Shown: positions 1 to 9,689 of the stretch, in pieces
Layout of the letters: each line of letters begins with the position of its first letter
Position numbering within the stretch: position 1 is the first letter of the stretch
Notes under the pieces: generated by a model
Told to the model about the DNA's origin: nothing
The model's database searches: none
The model's input: the letters and a program-made list of their open reading frames with translations, nothing else
Assembly: GCA_026419775.2 (NCBI GenBank)
Contig: JAOPGA020000984.1
Coordinates: forward strand, 1-34,910
DNA: 34,910 bases
Reading direction: 5' to 3'
Origin: Acrasis kona
Lineage: Eukaryota > Heterolobosea > Eutetramitea > Acrasida > Acrasidae
Position numbers and translations under genes: made by a program

Positions 1-6
1 ACTTAC

Positions 7-959
7 GTTATTTCGCCGGATCCATTTTGCATGCTTCTATTATCTCCCCAGGCATATACATCTCCGGAGTCTGTTAGTGCAATTGTATAGAAACTAATTT
101 TAGTTCCGGAGGATCTGAATTGCTTCGCATTGTTGATGCCTAGAATCAAGTATGGTTTAACATTGTCGAACAACAACTCTCCACTATAATAGCCCACAAA
201 GTCTCTGCCTAATGTATAAAGATCTCCTGCTTCGGTGCAAAACATTAAGCTAAATTGATGCAGATAAATGGCCTTAATTTTATCATTGGTTGGAGAATAT
301 GGTTTTGACAGGTCGCGATATGGTGTATAAAATGGATTGATTATTGGACCGGGCAATTCACCACAATTGTTATTGCCCTTGCTAACTAACATACCGTCGG
401 CCAGCAGTAACGTGAATGATCCATCTTCTCTAAGTGTGGCATCTATAATGTTTTTTTGAGCCCGAAAATCATCAAAATTTCTTGCATTCCAATTACTGCT
501 ATCTTTGTATGTTACAACTCTGAAACCTTTTTGTGTGATGATGCCACAATGCTGTTCACTTGAAACTATTTTCACCGCTCTTTCCTTATTTTCAATCAAG
601 TAGATTTTTGGTGGTAAACATCTGCTTGCATTCACTCCTGTGCAATATACTTTTCCATGTTCGCAGAGGTAGAAAATTCCATTATAGTATGGTTCGATTT
701 GAGTAACTCGATGTTTCAACTCTATTTTTTCCACATCTTCTGGTATAGAGTAGCTTGACACATATAGTATGCCATCTCCTGTTCTCTTTAATGTCTGAAC
801 TTTTACAAGCAATGTCTTACCTGATAGTGCGTAAATTGAAGACGTGCACAGGGCAACCTGCTTTAATATTATTCCTCTCTGTTTATAGTATGCTATGAGC
901 TTTGGCCTAGGGTTGGGGAGATCAGCCACGATTTGACCCCAAAGATAAATCTCTGACAT
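7..959 (-). CDS. RCC1-repeat protein, 5' exon (cut by window edge)
   Basis: An ATG at 957-959 opens about 317 codons. The protein carries spaced RCC1-type blades: YLWGQI near the N terminus, VYCTGVN, a Gly/Asn-rich SKGNNNCGELPG, LYTLGRDF and VYAWGDN close to the edge. RCC1-like beta-propellers act as exchange factors for Ran-type GTPases or as general protein platforms; the sequence does not show which applies here. An apparent TAA stop at positions 3-5 is most likely intronic, because positions 1-6 read GTAAGT on the minus strand, the same donor used by other introns in this window. The exon would end at position 7 in phase 2 and the gene would continue outside. The blades are degenerate. 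Divergent from the next gene with a gap of only about 80 bases. Confidence 0.75.
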
Positions 960-1036
960 TTGATAATTGATGTGAGAAAAGTAACGAAATTAGAGGGAAC
1001 TTCGGACGAACACTTATACCAACTAAACCATACAAG

Positions 1037-3229
1037 ATGAAGGAGGACTGTACCAAAGTTGGTTGCACCTTGAACGACACCAAGTCATGTTTCGTTGAGC
1101 TTGACGATAATTTCCAGAAAATTAAAGGGGATCCAAGAGTTTAAATTCTGTTGACCCTTGAACTATCGGGAACTCTGTTTGCAGAACAGAGTCTAAAAAT
1201 AGGTGAGGTTGACGTTCTCAATAGTTCTAACAATCATGCTCAAGGGTTTGCATGGACATACCACATGCTCTTTTGAAAAAGATGGAGAGACAATTGTTTA
1301 TGTGTTTGGAGGATCTCAGGAAGTAGATGTGAGTAAACCTTCATTTCTTAAGAATGAGGTTCACAAGTTCTGCGGTACGCTACAAACATTTCCACAGGTT
1401 CAACTAAAATACCAAGGTGACAGGGAGCTCCAACTAGTACCAACAAACAATAAGATACAACCAAGAAGTTTCTCAAGTTCTTTTTGTAAAGAGAATCAAT
1501 TGTTTGTTTTCGGAGGCAAAGCAAATGGCTACCTGAATGATATATGGTGTTTAGATTTGGGGACAAATGTTTGGAGCCAAAAACAGTATTTATTTGATAA
1601 TAAATGGTACGTACCAAGTCCAAGGTACGGTCAATGTGCTGTGTTGCTGGACAACAAAGCATATATATACGGAGGCTACGACAATAGCGGGTTTACAGAC
1701 AGCTACTTGTACGTTTATCAAATTGATGAGAACAAATGGCTACAACCTGTCGAAATAATTGACGCTCCATCAAGATTCCACCACTCCATGGTATTGGTTG
1801 GTGATGCCATTTACATTTATGGTGGTTGCAATGAAAAGCGAACCTGTTTTAGTGATTTCTTCTCTGTCAGTACCAAAAACTTTTTCGTAACTATGATCAC
1901 AGGCGAAGATGGTTTTGCACCAACTGCCAGGTTCGGTCATTGCATGTATTACTTTGATGAAATGTTTTACATTATTGGAGGTACCAACAACTCAAAGACA
2001 GACTTTAACCAGGTACAATGCTTCAATAAGGAAAAAATGTGGGTCAAACAAGAGCGTCCGTATGATTGCCTAGTCTTCGCCACCGTTACATGCAGCACAC
2101 AAGGAGAGGTCAACCTGTTCGGTGGCGTAACCAGATCCCCAGACCGCACCACAGTTAGCACCACACAACACAATCAAGAAGAAAAGACTTGGAATGAAGA
2201 CTTGCGCATAATCATTCACAACCTCTCAGAAGATGTCATCATTTCAGTACTTCTGTTCTGCGACTACAAAACACTCGGAAACATATTCTGTTCATCAAAA
2301 TCATGGAGAATATCAAAATTAGCAGGTGCCAACATACTTTGGGATCAGCACACCAGAAAGGTAACCGAAAGCCTAGAATACATGCAATTCGTCCAGAAAG
2401 ACAAGACAAAAACCCAAATCAACCAACTACTTCACTGTGCCTGTGGCCCATATGACACGAACTTCAAAAAATGCATTGATCTCATCATGAAGGCACGCAG
2501 TGATTACAACAACCAACCACAATTCGACGCTCGTGCAGCATCTTTACTTAAAAACGCTTTACGCTATACCAAACTTAATAGTACACATTTCGTCGGACCT
2601 AGTTACAAAGTTGTACAAGTTGGAGATGGAGCTTCGGGAAAGACTTGTTTGTGGATCAGATCAGTCTGTGGACAATTTCCAGAAGAGTATGTTCCCACCG
2701 TATTCGATAATTACTCAGCATGTCTTTGGGGAGAGGATGGTGTGACGGTTAGCATTGGTTGTTGGGATACCGGTAAGTAGACGTTAACTTTCATTTAAAC
2801 TAACATCAACAGCTGGACCCGAAGATTACGATCGGCTCCGACCATTATCATATCCACAAACAGATGTGTTTTTAATTACTTTTAGTGTGATGAACAGATG
2901 TTCGTTTGTGAATGTCGAAACTAAATGGATTCCTGAACTGAGACATCACTGCCCTTTAACTACCCATTATTTTGGTTGGATCAAAGAGGGATTTAAGAAG
3001 GGACCAAGAGTCGATGAAGAGATTGGAGGAACGCAAAATGACTGCTGTTCAAGAATATGAAGCGATGAACCTTGTGAGAAAACATAACTTGGTAATGTAC
3101 TTTGAAACTTCTTCACTCGATGGTTATGGTGCCGAGGATTTGCTTGTATTGATTGCAGAGTTTATGAGAACAGGGAATGATTATGAACATCAACAAAAGA
3201 AGAAGAAGAAGAAATGTAAAGTCCAATAA
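1037..3229 (+). CDS. Kelch / F-box / Rho-family GTPase fusion with a frameshift
   Basis: Proposed exons are 1037-1138, 1245-2772 and 2813-3229 (about 680 aa). The first half is a Kelch propeller with blades marked by YVFGG, FVFGG, YIYGG (twice), YIIGG and LFGG. An F-box-like segment follows ([11 protein letters not shown] to ILWDQH). The last ~190 residues are a Rho GTPase: P-loop GDGASGKT, switch [10 protein letters not shown], switch [14 protein letters not shown] made across a 40-nt intron (2773-2812), VGSKRDL guanine motif, Rho-type insert, and a poly-lysine tail ending CKVQ, a CaaX prenylation box. One extra base near 2962, between CPLT and PIILVG, shifts the frame inside the GTPase domain, so it is either a pseudogene or a sequence error. 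Exon 1 ([14 protein letters not shown] joined to GLHGHTTC) is inferred from fit to the Kelch consensus; otherwise translation starts at ATG 1236. The stop overlaps AATAAA. Confidence 0.8.
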
Positions 3230-3308
3230 AAAATGTTGTTTGTTGATGTGGCTGAAATATTAATAATTTGCACCAATATTTATTCTATGCTTGTACGAAT
3301 AAAAATGT

Positions 3309-4529
3309 TTATTGTTCCTTTGGTTTTGTTGTACTCGTCACCTCGAAATGCATACCAATCTTTTCTAATCTTGCTCTTAAATGTTTGCCCATGCTTGACG
3401 CTGGTGTGATGACTCCTCCGTTCTTGTTATCATCAACGTCAAATAGCAAACATAAAGCAGCCTCTACTGCCCATTTCGATGTTTCTCCATAACCTGGATC
3501 TCCCTTCGCACCAACACTACACGCCACAACTTTAGATCCTTCTGATGTCTGTAATGTTCCGCGGAATGGCATCAAGAAGTAGCCATCTTTGCTTGCTTCT
3601 TCTCCTCCCAAGCTCTCTCCCTTTAGTTTTGTAAAGAGGTACATTAGTAAGGCGGCTCCGTACGGGAATCTTGTCACGACGAAAATGGTTAGGCCGAACA
3701 AGACTATCAAAAGTAAATTGTACCACTTCTTAACTTGTAGGTAATGTCCGTACGTGAATGGTACTTGACCGTCCGCGTGGTACTTTTCTAATAATGCTGA
3801 TCTCTTGACAATGGTGGGGTCGCTTGATGAGAATGGAACTACGTAGGATTGAACAAAGGGCTCGTATCCGATACCTCTTGAAGTGACTTTCTTTGATTTG
3901 GTTGACTTTGGTGTTGATGACTTTTCCTTTTTGTCAAAGATGCTAACATTATTGAGCGATGTTACAATGGTGGAGAATGTTCCAAATGACATTTGACCGT
4001 ATGCCTCGATGAACGACTCTACATGAACACTAGAGTCTTTTAGAGAAGTGCCCTCGGCAACTTTGAGTTGTTCCAAAACAAATTGGGCACCAAGATCGGC
4101 TGGCACGGAGTCCAAACCAACGCAGTGAACAATTTTGACGTTGTTCTTCTTGGCTTGTTCGTGGTATTTTTCAATCATTAAATTAATGAATGCTGGCTCT
4201 CCTGTTATATCAAGATAGTGGCACTTTTCGTTAACGCATCCCTTAACGACTGGTTCTCCATATTTTAAGAAGGGTCCGACCGCATTTAACACTGCCCTTG
4301 TTCTTGAGCACATGCTATTGATGGATTGCTGATTGTCCACTGACGCTGTGATTACCGATGCACGCCCCTCAGCATTGTTCTTCTTTAGAATGTTTGTAAG
4401 TCTGGCTGAATCTCTACCAGCGACTGCCCATTTGCATTTGTTGTTAGTCTGTTTTGCTAGGTACTCCACCATCAGCCTACCAGTGAATCCAGTAGCACCG
4501 AAGATGACTAGGTCAAACTCTCTTGTCAT
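3309..4529 (-). CDS. Saccharopine dehydrogenase-like oxidoreductase (SCCPDH type)
   Basis: Intronless, 406 aa. The N-terminal Rossmann fold is clear: FDLVIFGATGFTGRLMVEYL is the NAD(P)-binding loop, followed by VAGRDSARL and VLNAVGPFLKYGEPVV. Next come CHYLDITGEPAF and HCVGLDSVPADLGA, both typical of the SCCPDH/trans-acting enoyl reductase family. A hydrophobic segment near residues 268-300 (LLLIVLFGLTIFVVTRF) suggests membrane or lipid-droplet association, as in animal SCCPDH. The substrate is not known for most family members; a lipid-related reduction is the usual inference. The stop (CAA TAA A) sits inside AATAAA. It converges with the Kelch-Rho gene, with about 80 bases between the stops. 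Full length for the family. Confidence 0.9.
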   Translation of the reverse strand: MTREFDLVIFGATGFTGRLMVEYLAKQTNNKCKWAVAGRDSARLTNILKKNNAEGRASVITASVDNQQSINSMCSRTRAVLNAVGPFLKYGEPVVKGCVNEKCHYLDITGEPAFINLMIEKYHEQAKKNNVKIVHCVGLDSVPADLGAQFVLEQLKVAEGTSLKDSSVHVESFIEAYGQMSFGTFSTIVTSLNNVSIFDKKEKSSTPKSTKSKKVTSRGIGYEPFVQSYVVPFSSSDPTIVKRSALLEKYHADGQVPFTYGHYLQVKKWYNLLLIVLFGLTIFVVTRFPYGAALLMYLFTKLKGESLGGEEASKDGYFLMPFRGTLQTSEGSKVVACSVGAKGDPGYGETSKWAVEAALCLLFDVDDNKNGGVITPASSMGKHLRARLEKIGMHFEVTSTTKPKEQ

Positions 4530-4637
4530 TTTGTTTGTTATTTTTGCATCAACATATTTCTCCTGAATCAGAACACACCCGCATGCGCAGGTTATTTCCC
4601 GAAAACGAACACGATCAAAATATACAAAACATACATT

Positions 4638-6677
4638 TTATTTGCTCATCTCAACATCTTCCTGGTGACTAACTACCATCGTATTCAGCAAATCATCAAC
4701 AGTCAGTAACACTTTCTCTCCCAACAACTCATCTCGCAGAGACCAAACAATTCTCATCTTGATTCCACAATGGACCACCACTGATGTGTCGGAAACAACA
4801 TTTCCATTCTGTAGCTCAAAGCGACACGTTTCAAAATTCCTTTCAACATTAGAATAAAAGCTAATCATACTTACTTGTTGAGTGTATCACTTATCCGTTG
4901 CATCAGGACATCTTGTGAGTGGTAGAATTGAGTTGGAAGATCTCTCGTGGTGGAAAAGCTCATGCCATGACATTTAAGTCCTAATTCACGTGCTGCCTCA
5001 CTTGGCTGCATCAACAAAGGAGCTTCTCCATCATTCTTCGAAACAAGAATACCGACAACGTCTTGATCTCCGTCTTGATCAATTTGTTGGAAACTTCTTT
5101 TTAATAAATTTTTACTGACATTAACATTCACAACAGGATCTACTTGAATTTCAACAGTGCACCCATTGGGTGGATCATAACATTTTATTTTGTAATCTTT
5201 TTCAATTTTCTTCTTGAAGAACTCCATCTTGCCCTTTTCACCATGCACCAACATAACATTTTTAGGTTCGACGTCCTTTATTAATTGTAAGATTCCCTTC
5301 GCATCCGCATGTGCGCTGAAGCTGATGGACCGTACGTCACATTTCATATCGATAACAGTCTTTCCAGAATCAATTTCAATCTTTCCTGTTTTTGATGTTA
5401 GGACTTTATTACCGACAGTTCCCTCCACACAGTAACCCGGCAGAATGACCATGTTCCGTTCATCTGGAGCCCATCTCTTCCATACTTCTCTACAAAGAAT
5501 TAGTTTTAAACAATGAAATGAAAGCTTACAATGACATGCCTGCATGTAACATTCCGGGAGTTGCAAACAAGACCATGGGACCTGGTTTATCGATGAGATT
5601 TCTATCGAACTCTTTGATGTGATTAAAATCAAACATGTTCCGCTCAACAAAAGTTTCCTTGATTTTTTCATTGGTCCAGTTGATGAACAGTTGGTAGTAG
5701 TAATTTGCTCTCTGAACTAAGCCAGCACTAAAGTAGATCGGAACGTGCCCAAGGTTCATACGCTCCCAATATGTTTCAATCAAGATGCACAATTCTTGAA
5801 CCCTTCCAAGCGCAAATACTGGTACGAGTACTTTACCTCCTCTGTCTACGCAAGTATGGACTTCTTTTAGGAATTCTCTTTCACGAACACTTTTACTGTC
5901 TCTTATGGTTGTTGCATACCTAAGGTTGTGTGTAAATAAAGTCAAAATAAACATTCATTACGTAGTCTCTGTGATTAAGAGATTGGGTCTTAATTTTTCG
6001 GATGCGGCCCTGCCTAAATGTCTGTCCGGCGTCATGTTATAGTCACCAGTGTACATTACGCTGCAACCACTAACGTGATCTTTGACATAAAACATTGCAG
6101 CACCTAGAACGTGACCAGCGTAGTATGGCCTGATTTCTAATTCATTGTCAAGCATGATGGTTTGATGGAGATTCATTGCTCTCGTCTTTTTCATACAATT
6201 TGCAATGTCTTGAGCAGAAAAGAATTGTTTTCCATCATCTCCCTTTCTGTCATTAACCCTTCTAAGATCCTCCAATAAAATTGGTGCTATTGCTTTTGTG
6301 GGGTACTGATCAAATTCAATTAGTTTGAGAATGCGGTAGATTTACTGTCATAATAATTGGGCCGTCATACCCACACACTTCCGTAAAATATGGAAGAGCA
6401 CCACAGTGATCAAGATGGCTATTGCATTTAAAAACAAAAGAAACCTAGAAACTTACAAATGACTTATTATCACACAATCAATTGCCTGTGTAAATTGACC
6501 TGTTTTGGAAATGAATGAAAAGTCTGGAAATTTTCTTTCGTCGTGATATCCCATGTGCATTCCACAGTCGAACATGATGTTTTTTCTACCAAGAGTCACG
6601 ATGACGCAACTTCTTCCCACATCCTGACCAGCCCCTAATGGAACCACCTTCATTATGGGTGAAGTCGAGGTTTTCAT
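4638..6677 (-). CDS. INTS11: Integrator complex subunit 11 (RNA 3'-end endonuclease)
   Basis: Six exons: 6457-6677, 6346-6418, 5962-6305, 5530-5919, 4875-5489 and 4638-4839, with introns of 35-42 nt. The spliced protein is about 614 aa, close to animal INTS11 (about 600). It is a metallo-beta-lactamase/beta-CASP nuclease, the catalytic subunit that cleaves snRNA and other nascent transcripts. All metal-binding motifs are present: FDCGMH, HFHLDH (formed only when intron 1 is removed), [14 protein letters not shown], then beta-CASP motifs A (TETTYA), B (SAHAD) and C (VHGEKGK). The start is ATG 6677, just ahead of [15 protein letters not shown]. The last exon (4638-4839) is weaker but in frame, with a stop fused to AATAAA. 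Paralogue CPSF73 is less likely given the [13 protein letters not shown] context and the overall match to INTS11. Confidence 0.92.
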
Positions 6678-7290
6678 ATTTTACAAAAAAAATGTTTGTA
6701 AAACTTTCTTTACTTTGGTTGATTAAACAAAACAAAAAGGAAGCAGTTCATTTTGTAGCCCTACATCGATATCACCACGACTAAATAGCAAGGAGCATAA
6801 CGAATTGGTATGCTTATCTTTGCTCATCTTAAAAAACGGGCATGGAATGAGAATATAACAGATTTGTGATTCCCTGTTTCAACCCTCTAGAAATTTCGAA
6901 ACCATGTGCAAAGTGCCCAATCATATTTGTTACCTGGACCACCAAACTGAAAATCGTCGACTCCTCCTACTTCCATAAAATCCTGTAATTTGAAAATCAT
7001 ACCCTAATACTTAAGGGTTAAATTCACGCTTTGTTCTTTAAATTGGGAAGATTCCATGTATTGTTTGCTGTGCTACAAAAGTACAGAGTTCAAGCTCATG
7101 AAAATAAGACAAATTGTGAAGATAAATTTAATTTAATGATTTTACAAAATTTGAGCATCCCAGTGTTCAACTCCAAATGCGTTTGTACTAATTAATATTA
7201 TCAATACATCAACTCCTTCAAGGTTCAAAAGAGCACATAAACTACCATCCGACATCATAAATTTGTTCCGGAAGTCGCAAGTGTACATTC
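6678..7290. other. Intergenic, with a possible 30-codon spliced ORF
   Basis: AT-rich spacer upstream of INTS11 and downstream of the 7291-7692 gene, so it holds the INTS11 promoter. No long ORF. On the minus strand ATG 6976 opens a short exon ending at a GTAACA donor (6934); joining to an acceptor at 6873 gives a 30-codon reading frame ending at 6824 (MEVGGVDDFQFGGPG then NHKSVIFSFHARFLR). This may be chance. Nothing else recognised. Confidence 0.2.
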
Positions 7291-7692
7291 TTATGGGAAA
7301 GGCACATTCTTGTGTTGTGTTGTAGAGCGCACAGTCCTATTTGTGACTCCGCGTAGGAAGTTGTTGTTGCGGTAGGAAAGTGTGTAATCTCCCCAAGAGT
7401 ATGTGGGTCCCTCTTGTACACCATCAATCTCGGTGTAGCTCAATTTGGGTATTGTGCTTAAAATGTTCACGGATTGGGTCATTATCTTTTTTTGTGATTT
7501 TGTGAATTTTCTTTCTACCTTCTCTTCGATTGGAATATCGCTTTGACCTTGTGCAGGTTTGTTCTTGAGGTCATTTGATGTTACACTTTCTTTTTTGTTT
7601 ACTAATGATTTGGTTGGAGCGTCGATTATGAGTAAGCTCTCGGTAACTTTCTTTATCTTTCTTAATGCCCTCTTTAATAAAGACTTGGCCAT
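7291..7692 (-). CDS. Hypothetical basic protein, 133 aa
   Basis: Not recognised. A single ATG-to-TAA frame. The first 40 residues are Lys/Leu-rich (MAKSLLKRALRKIKKV) and could form an amphipathic helix. The middle is polar and probably disordered. The C-terminal 50 residues contain an aromatic, more conserved-looking block (SYTEIDGVQEGPTYSWGDYT, then LSYRNNNFLRG) before a Pro-terminated tail. No signal peptide or membrane segment. Codon use resembles the neighbours. It is likely a real lineage-specific gene, but nothing indicates its function. Confidence 0.5.
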   Translation of the reverse strand: MAKSLLKRALRKIKKVTESLLIIDAPTKSLVNKKESVTSNDLKNKPAQGQSDIPIEEKVERKFTKSQKKIMTQSVNILSTIPKLSYTEIDGVQEGPTYSWGDYTLSYRNNNFLRGVTNRTVRSTTQHKNVPFP

Positions 7693-8287
7693 TGTTTTCT
7701 TGGTTTTGAATATTCAACACGAGGCTGAATTGTTTTATTCTTATCGGATTCCGCATCGGAAACATTAATACTTTGCGGGTCCGCCGTCGATGCGCCGACA
7801 TCCGAAGTCCGAAATGAACTTTGATTTGGAACTCTATGTGATTAAATTTATAAGCCCCAAGGGGAGCTTAGGCTAGTGAATACTAGTGATAGACTAATAT
7901 GCAAAAAGACTCACGTGGGGACAGGTGCATATGAATCTTTATTGGTAAACTCAACTAAAAAAATGTATATTACAATATCCGCAGTTGTCAACTGTTTAAA
8001 AAATCAATGCTACTGTCTAACTTTGAGCGCTGGAAACAGTTAGCGATTATGGAAATACATAAAAAATACCAGTAACTTTGTTCGTGGAACTTGCCTAATA
8101 AGATAATAATCCTGACTTGGAGTAAGAATATTAGACTTAAAGTTTGTACCAAGCCAAGTTGAACATTGAATCATAGTTTATTAATGAAACATGTAGTTGT
8201 GGAGAAGGGTATAAAGTGACATCTCCTTGAAGTTTACAATTGTTTATAATACAGGACTCAATAGTTTGTGAACTACTACCAGTTGTT
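7693..8287. other. Intergenic, no gene seen
   Basis: About 600 AT-rich bases between the 7692 start codon and the decayed kinase. It holds the putative promoter of the 7291-7692 gene and a short palindrome (CCCCAAGGGG near 7856). No convincing ORF, tRNA or repeat found. Confidence 0.4.
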
Positions 8288-9036
8288 TTAAATCTCCAAA
8301 TTCTTCAAAACAATCTCAAGATCCTTCTTTCTTCTTGTGTAAATCACGTTAACGACGTTATTTTTTTATTTGTCACCCGTTGTCTTGTAAAGGGAACAAC
8401 CCTAATATCGTAAGAGTTCGAGGTGGCTTTTTCGAGACCTTCTACACCATTACTTGCGGTACCACACGTACACCCTAGTGCATCCAACATACGAACGATA
8501 ACTCTTTGATTGATCAAGTTATCTTCTACAACTAACACCTTGAACTTCCTTGAAGGAACCCACTCTTGTTGATTCGCTTCTTGTGTTAGTTCATCGTGTT
8601 GTTGCTGTTTATTATCCAACAAAACGCCATCACTACTGCTGCTACATATAATCGTAAAGAAGAAAGTACTTCCTGATGCCCTATATCAAAAGTTAATACC
8701 AAATGCATCATGACGTCATAACCCTAATTCTAACCTGATTTGTTGATCTTCTAATATTTTGTGCTCACATGTTATCGTCACTCCTCCATACCATGTGAAT
8801 TTGATTGCATTCTGTTATTGTTATTGAAGATTTTACAAAATCAAAACTCACGCTGACGAGATTAATCAGTACTTGACTGATTCGATTATAATCAGCACAA
8901 ACAACCAATTGACGCATTTTGGAAGGCACGTTCAAATTCAAAAAGATGTTTTTCGCGCTCACATCTCCTTCGAACATTATAATTCTCTTACCAATGACCT
9001 CAGGGAATTGCGTCTCCCATGTTACCATATCTGTTC
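8288..9036 (-). pseudogene. Decayed hybrid histidine kinase (ATPase and receiver remnants)
   Basis: Three pieces align to the C-terminal half of a hybrid kinase. 8852-9036 encodes the start of a HATPase domain (VCADYNRISQVLINLVS). A 40-nt intron (8812-8851) joins it to NAIKFTWYGGVTIT, completing the N box. The next piece resumes at ASGSTFFF, so the ATP-lid part with the DTGxG and GxGLG boxes is missing. A receiver domain follows (KVLVVEDNLINQRVIVRML), stopping after SNSYDI; the segment that should carry the phospho-accepting Asp is absent. A terminal RRKKDLEIVLKNLEI is reachable only by an extra splice. There is no dimerisation domain or sensor upstream, and ALG13 starts 100 bases away on the other strand. 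Same family as the kinase at 17342, but diverged. Almost certainly non-functional. Confidence 0.7.
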
Positions 9037-9134
9037 CGACATAGACTTTATCCTTCTAATCCCAGTCAAGATGAGTTTCTACAACGAGAACCTGTTGAAT
9101 ATTTCTTGAACGACAACTAAAAATAAATTGTAAA

Positions 9135-9668
9135 ATGCAAAAGAAAGTATTTGTCACTGTGGGGACCACTCAATTCGAAGAGTTGATTGATGCAGTCACA
9201 AATTTAAGCTTGTTGGAATTGCTTGAAAAGAATGGATATAATGATATAACAATACAAAAAGGGAATGGAAGAAATGTAACAACAATCATACCCGAAGGTT
9301 TAAGAGTGCACTTGGATGTTTACGAATACAAAAAATCAATTATCGACGATATGAAGAGCGCTGATTTAATTGTATCACATTGTGGTGCTGGTTGTCTAAT
9401 GGAGGCACTCGCTTTAAAGAAGAGGGTCATCGCTGTTGTTAATAAATCCTTATGGGACAATCATCAATTAGAATTGGCCCAAGAGCTAAGTAGCAGCAAC
9501 CATCTCATTTATACAACCCCTGAAAGTCTATTTGATGTTTTAAAAGATCCTTTATTCTCTGACCGTCTTGATGGTCTTTCACCGTTTCCTGCGCCAACAA
9601 CCAAAGGTTTTGTGGACATTGTGAATCAAGAAATGTCACAAACTAATAATTCCTGCTGCATCTTGTAA
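9135..9668 (+). CDS. ALG13: ALG13-type UDP-GlcNAc transferase subunit
   Basis: 177 aa, intronless, starting MQKKVFVTVGTTQFEELI, the Alg13 signature. DLIVSHCGAGCLMEALALKK is the nucleotide-sugar binding loop of GT28-type enzymes, followed by VVNKSLWDNHQLELAQEL. Alg13 pairs with membrane-bound Alg14 on the cytosolic face of the ER and adds the second GlcNAc to dolichol-PP-GlcNAc, the second step of N-glycan precursor synthesis. The length is typical of stand-alone Alg13. Unusually, the protein ends SCCIL, which reads as a CaaX box (C-C-I-L, geranylgeranyl type) with a second Cys that could be acylated; this hints at a lipid anchor. The TAA stop is followed directly by TAAACG, giving AATAAA offset by three bases. 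Its stop lies only 21 bases from the convergent C2 gene. Confidence 0.93.
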   Translation: MQKKVFVTVGTTQFEELIDAVTNLSLLELLEKNGYNDITIQKGNGRNVTTIIPEGLRVHLDVYEYKKSIIDDMKSADLIVSHCGAGCLMEALALKKRVIAVVNKSLWDNHQLELAQELSSSNHLIYTTPESLFDVLKDPLFSDRLDGLSPFPAPTTKGFVDIVNQEMSQTNNSCCIL

Positions 9669-9689
9669 TAAACGCTTATAGAACAACTG

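Noticed and set aside
3-6. TAA stop ending the RCC1-like ORF
   Set aside because: The six edge bases are a perfect GTAAGT donor on the minus strand, so the stop is probably intronic.
1348-1662. 104-codon minus ORF inside the Kelch region
   Set aside because: Shadow of the well-supported Kelch frame; no domain signal.
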